Assembly: GCA_001940645.1 (NCBI GenBank)
Contig: MDVS01000091.1
Span: 1 to 52,296, forward strand
DNA: 52,296 bases
DNA from: Candidatus Heimdallarchaeota archaeon LC_3
Lineage (GTDB): Archaea > Asgardarchaeota > Heimdallarchaeia > Hodarchaeales > LC-3
Direction: 5' to 3'
In this document: positions 25,171 to 33,984 of the stretch, piece by piece
Layout: every line of letters begins with the position of its first letter
Numbering within the stretch: the stretch's first letter is position 1
The notes under the pieces: model-generated
The model's input: only the letters and a program-made list of their open reading frames with translations
Database searches by the model: none
Told to the model about the DNA's origin: nothing
Translations under genes and position numbers: made by a program

Positions 25171-27948
25171 CTAATTAATATTATATTTTTCTTCTCTTCT
25201 TTTAAACGCTTCTTCTCCACCTTCTAGTATAGTAGTTATTTCTTTTCGCATATCTAAATTTTCAATTGTTCCAGATTTATAAGATATTTTGTTATTCTCG
25301 TAATTTGCTAAGATTATTTGTTCTGCATCTGTATTTATTACTAAATTTGCATTATGAGTCGAGATAATCACTTGTCTTTTCTTTTTTGCTTCCCTAAAAG
25401 CATAAACTAAATCTTCATACACAAACTTATTATCTAAATTTTCTTCTGGTTGATCAATTAAAAGTGGTTCATCACCTTCTGCTAAAAATATTTTCAATAA
25501 GACTGTGCCCTTCTGTCCAATTGATAATTTATTTATCTTAATGCCATTAAAAAATACTTCTGTAACTAAATCAAAGTAATTATCAAAAATAAAATTGTAA
25601 AATGAGTTATTAAGAATTTTACCTTTTATATTCTCTTTCTGACCAAATATAAATATCAAATATTGTTTTATTTTGTCCTCTCTATCACCTTCAGAACTTG
25701 TAACGTTTTTTATTAGAAATCTTATTTCTTCTAATGTCTCATTTGATAATTTACGACGATCAAATATAACATCAGCATTTTTATTAAATTTTTCTTCATT
25801 AAATTTTAATTCTGATTCAAAATCAATACCTTGAAGAATTTCATCTTTTCCTTTTGAAAATAAATCAATTTGTTGATTATAGATTTCTTTCAACAAAAAT
25901 TTATTCTTTAGGATTTCTATATAGTTGGATATGCGATCTCTTTTTAGTTTACCTAATTTTCTTTCCTTTTCTGTAAAATTAGCAACTTCAAGCTTTAGTA
26001 AATTTATTTCTTTTTCTAAATTATCTTTTGATCCTATTATATTTGCATGATTTTTCTCTATTTCATTCAATTCATTAATTTTTTCAAGTTTTAATTCAAT
26101 AAGTTCTCTATTTTTTTCACTTAATTTTTCTAATGTCTTAATAATCTGTTGCATTGATTTTATTTGGTGACTGATGTCTAAATAAGAGATTTCTTCTTCA
26201 ATTCCAATTTTTTTTAATACAATGTTTTTCGATGAGATTTTTTTGTTCATTTCTTGTGCAAAACTTTCAAATGTTATATTTAATTTATTTAAATCTTCTT
26301 TTTCAGTCTCAAAAATAGAATGCTTAACTCTGAGATCTTTTTCTTCTCTTTTTAGCTTTTCCACTCTGTTTTTAGATTCTTCGGTTGAAAGTGAAGATAG
26401 AGCTTTTACTTTAGTTCGTATATTGTTTAATTCGCCTTCTTTTAATTTTACTTTTTTTTCCAATTCTGATTTGAGATTTTCATCTGTTTCCTTTTCTAAT
26501 TTTATAATTGTAATATTGTTTTCATTGATTTCTTCTTTAAATTCTGATATCAATTTTAGTTGAGAATCAAATTGTGTTTCTAATTTTGATTCTTTTATAA
26601 CTCCACTTTCTTGAATAATTTTCTTAATTTGCTTATGCAAACTTCTGATATCACCGCTCAGATCCTCTATTTTTCCTTGTGGAAGATAAGTTATTTTTGA
26701 CAAATCAAAGAACTTATCTTCTAATACTTTTTTTTCAAACGTTTCATTCTCTTTAAAGATCAATTTTGTTAGGATTTCAGGTTTATCTTTTTCTACCCTT
26801 TGAATAAATGAATTTCTATCTTTTTCCTTTCTTGATCTTCGATCCAGAAAGCAATTTGCAATTAAATCTATTATAGCCGTTTTTCCATTTCCTTTTCCAC
26901 CAATGATGGTAACCAAATTTTGATTTAGAAATAAAATTTGATCCTTTAATTCAAGCTCAGAGTTAATTTTCCCATTTTCTAAATTCAATTCCTTTACAGA
27001 ATAGATATTTTTCTCATATTCGGGACTCAATGGCTGTATTCTAACTCGTTCTTCTGGTTCGTAAAGAATCTGTTTTAATCCTTCAAATGTAAATTCAGAT
27101 TTAATCCAGCAAAATCGGTCTAGATCTGGCTTACAAAATTTTTCAAAATTGTGAGTATCTGAACCGTGGATGCAAGGTTTAATTTTTTCAAATTCTTTCA
27201 TATACTTTTGAATTGAGGGTTTACCAGAACAAAATTCTATGGTACTAGGATTTCCTGTGGACATGACATGTGACTTTTTATACAAAACTTTTCTGGATAA
27301 GTGTGTTTGCCCATCCCAACTTAGATTATTCCACCCATCGTCTACAAGAACTAATAAATATTTCCCTTTGAATATATTCTTTTTAGTTTCTAGTAATTTA
27401 CATATATCATCTAATTTTACTGTAATATTCATACATCCAATCTTATAACTAGATCCGCTAAATGATGCTTGTTCTTTTATTAATCTTTCACCAATCTCTT
27501 CAATAATTTCTCGCTTTAAGGGTCGATCTTCTCCGTTTGCATCTTGGATATGTAGTTGCTCTAGAAATTCAGTTTCAATAACTTGTGGATTAATCTCATT
27601 AGTGAAAATCACATGATAATTCAATCGCTTAGGGGGATTTTGTGAATGATTTGGTATTAATACATCCAAACGAAATTCAATATTAGGCAAAATTATTTCT
27701 AAATTATTTAATCTTCCATTAGATTTATATTCAAGTAATTTTTTATAACCTTCTATTGAAAAATAATCAGTTATACCGATTGCTTTTATTTCGGATAAAC
27801 ATTCAAGTTGATCAACGAATTTATCCCAAATATTTCCTCCATATTGATCCTTTTTCTTTCGATTTTCGAATGAATATTGTTGTACAAAAGATTCTGGAGA
27901 ATGTATATGTAAATCCCATTTATTCCAAGATGAACCTGCGTCATTCAA
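25171..27948 (-). CDS. trlF: TrlF-like PHP domain-SMC/ABC ATPase
   Basis: 925 residues. The head is a PHP metallo-phosphoesterase: D12-L-H-I-H-S (HxH), G-I-T-D-Y and near residue 272 H-G-S-D-T-H, the metal-binding set. The ABC half is split by a long charged coiled coil (about 430-680): Walker A I-I-G-G-K-G-N-G-K-T-A near 348, signature K-L-S-I-G-Q-K-G near 800, Walker B L-L-I-D-Q-P-E-E and the switch histidine S-T-H-N. This is the PHP-SMC arrangement of TrlF-type proteins linked to defence and RNA-repair. The PHP site may cleave nucleic acid or nucleotides; the substrate is not known from sequence. Two membrane genes follow on the same strand. Confidence 0.85.
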   Translation of the reverse strand: MNDAGSSWNKWDLHIHSPESFVQQYSFENRKKKDQYGGNIWDKFVDQLECLSEIKAIGITDYFSIEGYKKLLEYKSNGRLNNLEIILPNIEFRLDVLIPNHSQNPPKRLNYHVIFTNEINPQVIETEFLEQLHIQDANGEDRPLKREIIEEIGERLIKEQASFSGSSYKIGCMNITVKLDDICKLLETKKNIFKGKYLLVLVDDGWNNLSWDGQTHLSRKVLYKKSHVMSTGNPSTIEFCSGKPSIQKYMKEFEKIKPCIHGSDTHNFEKFCKPDLDRFCWIKSEFTFEGLKQILYEPEERVRIQPLSPEYEKNIYSVKELNLENGKINSELELKDQILFLNQNLVTIIGGKGNGKTAIIDLIANCFLDRRSRKEKDRNSFIQRVEKDKPEILTKLIFKENETFEKKVLEDKFFDLSKITYLPQGKIEDLSGDIRSLHKQIKKIIQESGVIKESKLETQFDSQLKLISEFKEEINENNITIIKLEKETDENLKSELEKKVKLKEGELNNIRTKVKALSSLSTEESKNRVEKLKREEKDLRVKHSIFETEKEDLNKLNITFESFAQEMNKKISSKNIVLKKIGIEEEISYLDISHQIKSMQQIIKTLEKLSEKNRELIELKLEKINELNEIEKNHANIIGSKDNLEKEINLLKLEVANFTEKERKLGKLKRDRISNYIEILKNKFLLKEIYNQQIDLFSKGKDEILQGIDFESELKFNEEKFNKNADVIFDRRKLSNETLEEIRFLIKNVTSSEGDREDKIKQYLIFIFGQKENIKGKILNNSFYNFIFDNYFDLVTEVFFNGIKINKLSIGQKGTVLLKIFLAEGDEPLLIDQPEENLDNKFVYEDLVYAFREAKKKRQVIISTHNANLVINTDAEQIILANYENNKISYKSGTIENLDMRKEITTILEGGEEAFKRREEKYNIN

Positions 27949-27972
27949 AATAATTCAATTCCATCAAAAAGT

Positions 27973-28695
27973 TCAATTTGGTTCCTGTGTATTTTTCCAT
28001 TGATTTACCTCATTGGTGTAATATTTACCAAGAACCGTGTCACGTTCCGGTGTCCACTCCCAAGGGGAGTCAGATTTTTTGAATTCATTATCAATTCTAT
28101 TATGCATTTTTTCCGATATTGCTATTTGATTTCCTTGAGCAAGTACAGAAAACTTTGATGCATGATTTATCGCATCCCCTATGTACACTAGATCATTCAT
28201 ATTCTCTCGATATAATCCTGCCCTGGTGATCTTTATCCTTCCTGAATCCGCTCCCCAATGACATACTAAAGATTCTTGCTTAAATGATTTTAATTGTTTA
28301 TTTACTACATAATCCAGGATCGTATTCATTGTTACTGCACATCTTACTGCTTCGGTTGATGCATTCCTATCTCCATCCACAAATGTCCCTATTAATCCGT
28401 CTCCACGAATGCTTAAAATTGTTCCACCATGTTCTCTTATTGCTGCTGCCATTTCCGTGACATATATTGTCATTATTCTTGCTACTGTTTTTGGATCTGA
28501 TGCTTCAGTCACTAATTTTGTGTATCCTTTTATATCACAAAATAACATTGCTACATTAATAGTCACGACTTCTTTGTACTTTACATTCTCCACAGCTGGT
28601 AGTTTTGTCACAGGTCTTTCAGTCATTTGACTTACAGGTGTATCATATTCTTTCACTCTTTTATATCGTTGATCTACGAATCCTTGTCCTACCAT
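27973..28695 (-). CDS. Class III nucleotide cyclase (Pycsar-type), intact
   Basis: 240 residues. A catalytic cyclase domain spans about 45-200: L-F-C-D54-I-K-G-Y-T and S-I-R-G-D99-G-L supply the two metal-binding aspartates, and V-Y-I-G-D-A-I-N-H-A-S-K contains the usual substrate-contact helix. The amino-terminal 44 residues (R-Y-K-R-V-K-E-Y-D-T-P-V-S) are like the leader of Pycsar cyclases. It is divergent from the transmembrane effector gene, 209 bases away. Whether it makes cAMP, cGMP, cCMP or cUMP cannot be read reliably from the motifs. The ATG has GGGGT 4 bases ahead. Confidence 0.85.
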   Translation of the reverse strand: MVGQGFVDQRYKRVKEYDTPVSQMTERPVTKLPAVENVKYKEVVTINVAMLFCDIKGYTKLVTEASDPKTVARIMTIYVTEMAAAIREHGGTILSIRGDGLIGTFVDGDRNASTEAVRCAVTMNTILDYVVNKQLKSFKQESLVCHWGADSGRIKITRAGLYRENMNDLVYIGDAINHASKFSVLAQGNQIAISEKMHNRIDNEFKKSDSPWEWTPERDTVLGKYYTNEVNQWKNTQEPN

Positions 28696-28904
28696 TTTTA
28701 CCCCTTCAGTCTTTCTTTTTTACTATGAAGATAATTTCATTTTCTATTCAATTTTCTTTGTAAGTTTTTATAGTTGACAGCAGCTATTAAAAAAGTGTTA
28801 CTCACAATATTGATAAGAAAAAGCAGAAATAAATTTAAATTATCAATTAAATATTTTAAACAATTTATGAATTATTGAATTATATGATTGAGAGCTGAAT
28901 TTCT

Positions 28905-29534
28905 ATGTCTGAATCAGAAAATAATGATTTTAAACTAAAACTTGATAGTATAAAAACTTCTCACCAGTTTAATTCTGGAGCTATTTCTTCAGCTGATTCA
29001 AAAGCAAGATTTCTTATAATTATGGTCACATTGGTCATTGGCTTATATTCTGCTTTTTTTATTGATGTTGTTTCATCAGATTATCGATCTCCCGTTGATA
29101 TTATTCTTTTTTCGCTTCAATTTTTACTCGCAGTTTCCATTATTGTTTCTATTCTGTTTTCTCTTTCTGTTGTTTGGCCGAGATTTAATACAGATGAAAG
29201 TAATGAATTGGAAGCTCCGAGATTCTTATTTTTTGTCTATATTACTATAAAAAAATCAAATAATAAATTTAGAGAAATTCTTACTAAGGTAATCTACAAT
29301 ATTTTTCCTGTGGTTATTGGACGAAATCGTGATTCATTGAAGTCCAAAACCGATCTTCAAAAAAAAATTCAAGATTTAAAACCAGAGACTGTTTTAAATG
29401 AGTACATTGATCAAACTTGGGAACTTGCTCAAATTGCTACAAGAAAAATGTATCTCGTAAGGGGTTCAACCAACTGGTTTGTTATGGCATTAATATCTTT
29501 CCTTTTTATATTTATTATTGTTAAATTACTTTAG
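28905..29534 (+). CDS. pycTM: Pycsar-type transmembrane effector (PycTM-like)
   Basis: 209 residues. The motif A-D31-S-K-A-R-F-L, D-x-K-A at the mouth of the first membrane helix, is the hallmark of the Pycsar TM-effector (DUF5706) family. Hydrophobic helices lie at about 36-55, 65-88 and 190-208; between them is a cytosolic stretch with E-Y-I-D-Q-T-W-E-L-A-Q-I. These effectors respond to a cyclic pyrimidine nucleotide and damage the inner membrane, causing abortive infection. A cyclase begins 12 bases downstream on the same strand and a second cyclase is divergent upstream. The family call is from motif, topology and context, not from a search. Confidence 0.8.
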   Translation: MSESENNDFKLKLDSIKTSHQFNSGAISSADSKARFLIIMVTLVIGLYSAFFIDVVSSDYRSPVDIILFSLQFLLAVSIIVSILFSLSVVWPRFNTDESNELEAPRFLFFVYITIKKSNNKFREILTKVIYNIFPVVIGRNRDSLKSKTDLQKKIQDLKPETVLNEYIDQTWELAQIATRKMYLVRGSTNWFVMALISFLFIFIIVKLL

Positions 29535-29545
29535 GAGATAAAATA

Positions 29546-30238
29546 ATGGGCATCAACTTTAATGAATTAAAATCTTTAATCGGCCAAGTAAATATTGGGA
29601 GACAAATTAATATTTACAACTCCAATATTACTCCTTATTGGAACCAAATTTCTTCAGGCCAGATGGCTTGGGTTGAAGGAGCGGTCCTTTATTGTGATAT
29701 TAGTGCTTAGACGAATATGACCCGTGAATATAGATCAGAAACTGTAGCACGAATTTTAATGGGATTTTATAGTTTAATGGTTATGGCTACTAATCAATGC
29801 AATGGTAGAGTAATTGCTTTTGCTGGAGATAGGATTATGTCATTTTTCAGTCAAAACAATGAAGAAAACACAATTAGTGAAGCTATTGAATGTGCTTTAG
29901 GTATGCAATCTATCGTACGTTTCATTTTATCTGAAGATTTAAAAAGAAGAAACTTCAAACCAAAGATTCATTGTGCTATCGGATTAGATTATGGACTGGT
30001 CATGATGGGCCGAATGGGTTTAGGACAAAGCACTGATATTGTACTAGTGGGTAACTCCGCAAATATGGCTGCAAAATACCAAAATCATGCTGGAAAGAAC
30101 GAAACTTTTGTGAATAATATAATTTATGATAATTTTCCAGAATGGGTCAATAACGATCACTGGAAAAAAGAATCACTTGATGTTGAAGGATTAGGAACTC
30201 TAAGTGGATGGAAAAGTAATTCTTACTTAAAAATGTAA
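29546..30238 (+). pseudogene. pycC: Class III cyclase with in-frame amber at active site (PycC-like)
   Basis: ATG 29546, with AGGAG 9 bases upstream, opens a 231-codon frame interrupted only by TAG 29708-29710 (codon 55). Before it stands Y-C-D51-I-S-A, the first metal Asp loop; after it T-N-M-T, and later F-A-G-D95-R-I-M (second metal Asp), G-L-D-Y-G-L-V and V-G-N-S-A-N-M-A-A-K-Y. Aligned to the intact cyclase (D-I-K-G-Y-T), the amber replaces a tyrosine or similar aromatic, one base from TAC or TAT. Translation restarted downstream would lose D51. Options: a nonsense mutation, pyrrolysine readthrough, or sequencing error. It directly follows the TM effector. Confidence 0.8.
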
Positions 30239-30317
30239 CATTAAAAGGATTAATCGATATTCAGAGAATAGATTAAAGAAAAAAAATTATTGGCTATAGG
30301 AAAAAAAGTGGATTATT

Positions 30318-31472
30318 ATGGGAAACTTTGAATTATGGAAAATTGAATCTTATGAGTTGTTAAAAAAATGGAATTTTGAACCATCAAAGTATAATGAGTC
30401 GAGTATACCAATTTTAACAGTATATTCATATCCTGAACTAGTTAAACTATTCGGGATAATTAAAAGTCATTTTTCTAAAAGAAATCTCAAAATTCTCTTA
30501 AGGGGTCAGCAAAATGATTATAACCATCAGACTTCCAGTATTTTTAGATGTGATTTGACAAGAAATTTCAAACCGATAATTAAAGAGCTAAGAGAATCTT
30601 TGATTAAAAGTATTTACTATCTTAAAGAGTCTAAAGGACTTAATATTTTGAATATTTTAGCTATAGAACCTATTCTTCAGCACTATGGGATTCCCACTCC
30701 TTGGATAGATCTAGTAGATGACCTTCCACATGCTATTTGGTTTTCTCTTTATAAACAAAATGTAAAAGAGTTCCCAGAGATAAAATCAATCTTAGAATCA
30801 CAAGATTTATTTAAAAACCCTAAGAAACGCGATATTAAGCCACATCTCTATATTTATGGGCTAAAAACACCTAATACATTAATTAATGGGCTTTATGAAG
30901 GTGATGAACAATTATTAATTAATTTACGCGAGTCATTTGAACCACTAGCAATTCGTCCTCATTTTCAAAATGCTTATTTGATGACTCAAAAAAATGATAT
31001 CGATTATTTAGATTCAGATAAGCATGATCCAGAATACGAATCTGATTATAATAAATATGTTCTAACAGTTATAAAAATAGATAAATCAGCTTTTGAGATC
31101 ACTCTTTCTCCGAACGGGATTTTTAATCAGTCTAATGTATTTCCCGAAGAAGATTCAGATACCATATTTTATAAATTAAGAGAAATTGAATTAGTTTCAA
31201 ATTACCTAGTTACTCATATAGATTTTGAAAAATTAATTAACAGATTTTCTGAGATAGATCAACAAACACTATTTAATAAAAAATTGAATATTGAAAATGG
31301 TCGATTAATTAATGAATTTGATAATAATGAAATAAAAGTAATATTAAAATATTTTCTTTATTTTAAATTCCTTGATTTAGATTTTAAAACAGTATTTAAA
31401 GGTGTGAATGAAATTTTTAATAATTTATGGAATGAATTAAAGCAAATTGATAAATTCACAGAGTTTTATTAA
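30318..31472 (+). CDS. FRG-domain protein
   Basis: 384 residues. The FRG-domain landmarks are L-L-R62-G-Q-Q, then L-Q-H-Y-G-I-P-T-P-W-I-D (119-131) and H-A-I-W-F-S-L-Y, corresponding to the FRG motif and the following Q-H-x-G-x-P-T-R-x-L-D block, although the R in the second block is here W-I. FRG domains occur in phage-defence and toxin contexts; their biochemical activity is undecided. It begins 79 bases after the interrupted cyclase and is followed at once by another gene overlapping its end region. The remainder (residues 240-384) is charged and helical. Confidence 0.75.
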   Translation: MGNFELWKIESYELLKKWNFEPSKYNESSIPILTVYSYPELVKLFGIIKSHFSKRNLKILLRGQQNDYNHQTSSIFRCDLTRNFKPIIKELRESLIKSIYYLKESKGLNILNILAIEPILQHYGIPTPWIDLVDDLPHAIWFSLYKQNVKEFPEIKSILESQDLFKNPKKRDIKPHLYIYGLKTPNTLINGLYEGDEQLLINLRESFEPLAIRPHFQNAYLMTQKNDIDYLDSDKHDPEYESDYNKYVLTVIKIDKSAFEITLSPNGIFNQSNVFPEEDSDTIFYKLREIELVSNYLVTHIDFEKLINRFSEIDQQTLFNKKLNIENGRLINEFDNNEIKVILKYFLYFKFLDLDFKTVFKGVNEIFNNLWNELKQIDKFTEFY

Positions 31473-31488
31473 TCTTCTGGTAGATTTT

Positions 31489-32267
31489 ATGGCAAATTAT
31501 TTTGTTTTAAATAAATTTCATCATCCTGATATCCGTTACTTACCAGAATATAATTGTGAAAAATACAGTTGGACAGTATCAGGTGATGAATTGTCATTTG
31601 TTTATAAGATAAATATTAAAAATATCTCAGATATTGAAAAAATAATATTTAAAAATATCTCAATTCCTCTAATTAGAATTTTTCTTGGTATTCGAAAGAC
31701 ACAAATGAAAATTCAAGTTTACAATTCAAATTTAAGTCTTATTTATTCATCCAGCTATTTTCCAGAAGGATCTACATTTTTAGAATTTTATTACCTAAAT
31801 CTGATATAAATGGGACAATTAAATGGATTAATGCAATTCTGAATAAGCAATGGGGTATTTATTCACCCCTTATGGAACAACTCTTATCATCTATTGATGT
31901 TGCTGTATTCATTGAGCAAATTGAGGATAAATTTAACTGGTCATGGAGATCAATTGAATGGTTATGTCAGAATCTTGGATCTTTTGAAATTTTAGATTAT
32001 CAAATGAATATTGAAGAATCTAAAGTAAAAAAAAATATAAAAGAAAGATTAATCAAAACAGTCTCAAAGTTTAAGGAAGAAACATCTATGTCCGAAATAG
32101 ATGACACCAATTTAAGAAAGAAATTATTTCAAGATTTAAATGACTTGAAAAATAGAATAAATCAGTTAATATTCCATCCTAAATTAGCAGACTTACTTAA
32201 ATCTTTATCTGATTTATTCAATGAAATAGAAAACTATCGAATTAAACAATTATTAAATTATAAATAA
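31489..32267 (+). pseudogene. FRG-adjacent gene split by a frameshift
   Basis: The first frame (ATG 31489 to TAA 31807-31809) and the second (listed from ATG 31872 to 32267) are the same gene: the second frame is open upstream to about 31780, and adding one T to the T5 run at 31777-31781 links S-T-F to R-I-L-L-P-K-S-D-I-N-G. Joined length is about 260 residues: a beta-rich first half, then a helical second half (S-W-R-S-I-E-W-L-C-Q-N-L-G). No family is recognised. It begins 17 bases after the FRG gene, so one transcript is likely. A homopolymer error would restore it. Confidence 0.65.
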
Positions 32268-32464
32268 AAATAATAAAATACAAGAATTTTTTAAAGTTTG
32301 TCAAAATGAAATCAAATGAACGATATTGAAAATACTTAAATAAGTATCATTTTAGTGAGTTTTTGAAACAAATTTTATTTTCTTTTTATTTCCGACAAAA
32401 CAAATTTTAAAAGCAATTCTACAAATATTTGTGTAATTTTAATTTTCCTTTTGAGGATATATTT

Positions 32465-32941
32465 ATGAAATCCAATTTTTTAGAAGATAATTTCGATGAA
32501 CTATTATTAGAAGAAGGCACTACTGACGTCAATATTGAATTATTTAATGAATATACCTTAAATGTCAGAATGGAAATCACAACATTACTATTTGTTCAGT
32601 TAAGACTAACTTTAGATGAAGAATCTGAATTAGAAAGAAATAAACAAAAAATACAAAAATATGTGATGAGAGTGTTTGAATACGTGAATTGGATAAATAA
32701 TAATGTTGAAAATGAAAAAGAAAGGGAATTGAAAGGTGAAATATTTAGAGATATTCTTTATAATCATTTAATAAAAGACATAGATTTATTGAATAACCAA
32801 ATACTGACGAAAAAACAAAACGAGATTGCAGAAAAAACTTTAAAGTCAACAAATACCGCTGTCAAGATGGCTAAATATGCAATTGGATTGACATTAGCTG
32901 TTTCAATAATAAATCTTCTAATATCGATTTTGGGAAAATAA
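32465..32941 (+). CDS. Tail-anchored helical protein, 158 aa
   Basis: ATG 32465 is preferred because TGAGG stands 9 bases ahead. The protein is an acidic helical bundle (E-E-S-E-L-E-R-N-K-Q-K-I-Q-K) with a final hydrophobic helix, A-I-G-L-T-L-A-V-S-I-I-N-L-L-I, right at the C-terminus and a two-residue tail. That suggests a tail-anchored cytosolic domain. A protein of like size and plan is at 38192-38674. The 197-base gap from the preceding gene gives it its own promoter. No family is recognised. Confidence 0.6.
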   Translation: MKSNFLEDNFDELLLEEGTTDVNIELFNEYTLNVRMEITTLLFVQLRLTLDEESELERNKQKIQKYVMRVFEYVNWINNNVENEKERELKGEIFRDILYNHLIKDIDLLNNQILTKKQNEIAEKTLKSTNTAVKMAKYAIGLTLAVSIINLLISILGK

Positions 32942-33153
32942 TTATTTAATTTCTCTGTCAAAATAATCAGTTAAATTTTTACTTCTAATTTCTTTTTTGA
33001 AATTAAAGTTATCAATACTTTTCTTTTTTGGATTCTTTTTTATTTCTTTGGCATTAAAACTTAAAGATCCACATTTTGGACAACTTCAGAATAGTTTGTA
33101 ATTACTTTATCAAAATTACATTCACCACAGAAGCAAATCCATCTATCCGTCAT
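32942..33153 (-). pseudogene. Zinc-ribbon gene, frameshifted
   Basis: ATG 33153 begins M-T-D-R-W-I-C-F-C-G-E-C, the first cysteine set, and soon runs into TAA at about 33064. Shifting one base after Y-S-E gives C-P-K-C-G-S-L-S-F-N-A-K, the second CxxC knuckle, followed by a Lys-rich tail to TAA 32942-32944. I infer a small zinc-ribbon protein of about 70 residues with one indel. The gene ends back to back with the tail-anchored gene. Confidence 0.5.
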
Positions 33154-33220
33154 TCTTCAGCTTATAAAAAATAAATTAATTAAAATCAATTATTTCTATT
33201 TTTATTTTTTCAGGTTTCGA

Positions 33221-33448
33221 TTATTCTATTACAGGAACTCTTTTTCTTATTTTGCCTTTTCTCCAATAAGTAACAAAGAATTCTCTTCCTTCATCATAAA
33301 ACCATTTTACATGATTTTCACAGATTTTTCAATTTTGTTTTGTAGTTCTACCACAATTTGCATGAAAAACCTTGCATTTTACGATAAAAAGAGCTTGATT
33401 TTTACCTTCAATTTCCAAATTAGAAATAATAAATTTACTGAAAATCAC
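33221..33448 (-). pseudogene. Degenerate small gene with in-frame TGA
   Basis: From GTG 33448 the frame gives L-E-I-E-G-K-N-Q-A-L-F-I-V-K-C, then H-A-N-C-G-R-T-T; TGA 33329-33331 interrupts it; afterwards K-I-C-E-N-H-V-K-W-F-Y-D-E-G-R-E and R-K-G-K-I-R-K-R-V-P finish in TAA. The cysteines and basic end suggest a zinc-binding nucleic-acid protein or an integrase-like arm. The same DNA on the other strand is partly used by the fragment starting at 33442. Call rests on composition only. Confidence 0.35.
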
Positions 33449-33855
33449 ATTTCAGATGCAAAAATCAGGATTTCGGTATTATTACCACTTGGGATATATT
33501 TCTCCTATTAAAAGGTCTTATAGATCATAATTGGGATCCTTCAGTTGTAAAAGATATTTTCTATCAATCAGGCAGAATTGGTCTATATCCCATGCACTAC
33601 GAATTCATTGGAATAATCAAAAAAATCTATAAAGGAGCCAAGGCAATTGTCATCGATATTGATTCCGAAAAAATACTCAAAAAAAATGAAATCTTAGGTT
33701 ATAAACTTCAAAATGGATTTATGGAGGAAGTTATTACTTCCTTACAACTTGATAAAGCAAATGTTGATATTGCTGGACCTGGTGCATCTGTAGGTGTTTC
33801 TTCCATTCATTTCTCATTATTGAAAGAAGGTTTAAATGTTTTCAGGGTAAATTAG
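33442..33855 (+). pseudogene. C-terminal fragment with EF-Tu-like beta-barrel
   Basis: Open from 33442 (after TGA 33439-33441) to TAG 33853-33855 without an early start; ATG 33592 is too internal. The product begins N-Q-D-F-G-I-I-T-T-W-D-I-F-L-L-L, typical of nuclease or helicase C-termini, then G-R-I-G-L-Y-P, and continues with a domain like translation-factor domain II: I-I-K-K-I-Y, K-I-L-K-K-N-E-I-L-G-Y, E-V-I-T-S-L-Q-L-D, A-G-P-G-A-S-V-G-V, L-K-E-G-L-N-V-F. I infer a 5'-truncated gene. The barrel is recognised by strand order only. Confidence 0.5.
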
Positions 33856-33984
33856 AATTATTATTTTTCTTTATCTTTTATGATATATTTAGGAATCGGA
33901 GACATTATTTTAATCATGTTGAAAGTTTTATCTCATTTCCCTATTTTTTTTATTAACTCTTGTTTGCCACCGTAATTCAGATCA

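Noticed and set aside
33311..33511. 66-codon plus-strand frame
   Set aside because: It is antisense to the degenerate minus-strand gene at 33221-33448 and out of frame with the fragment at 33442-33855.
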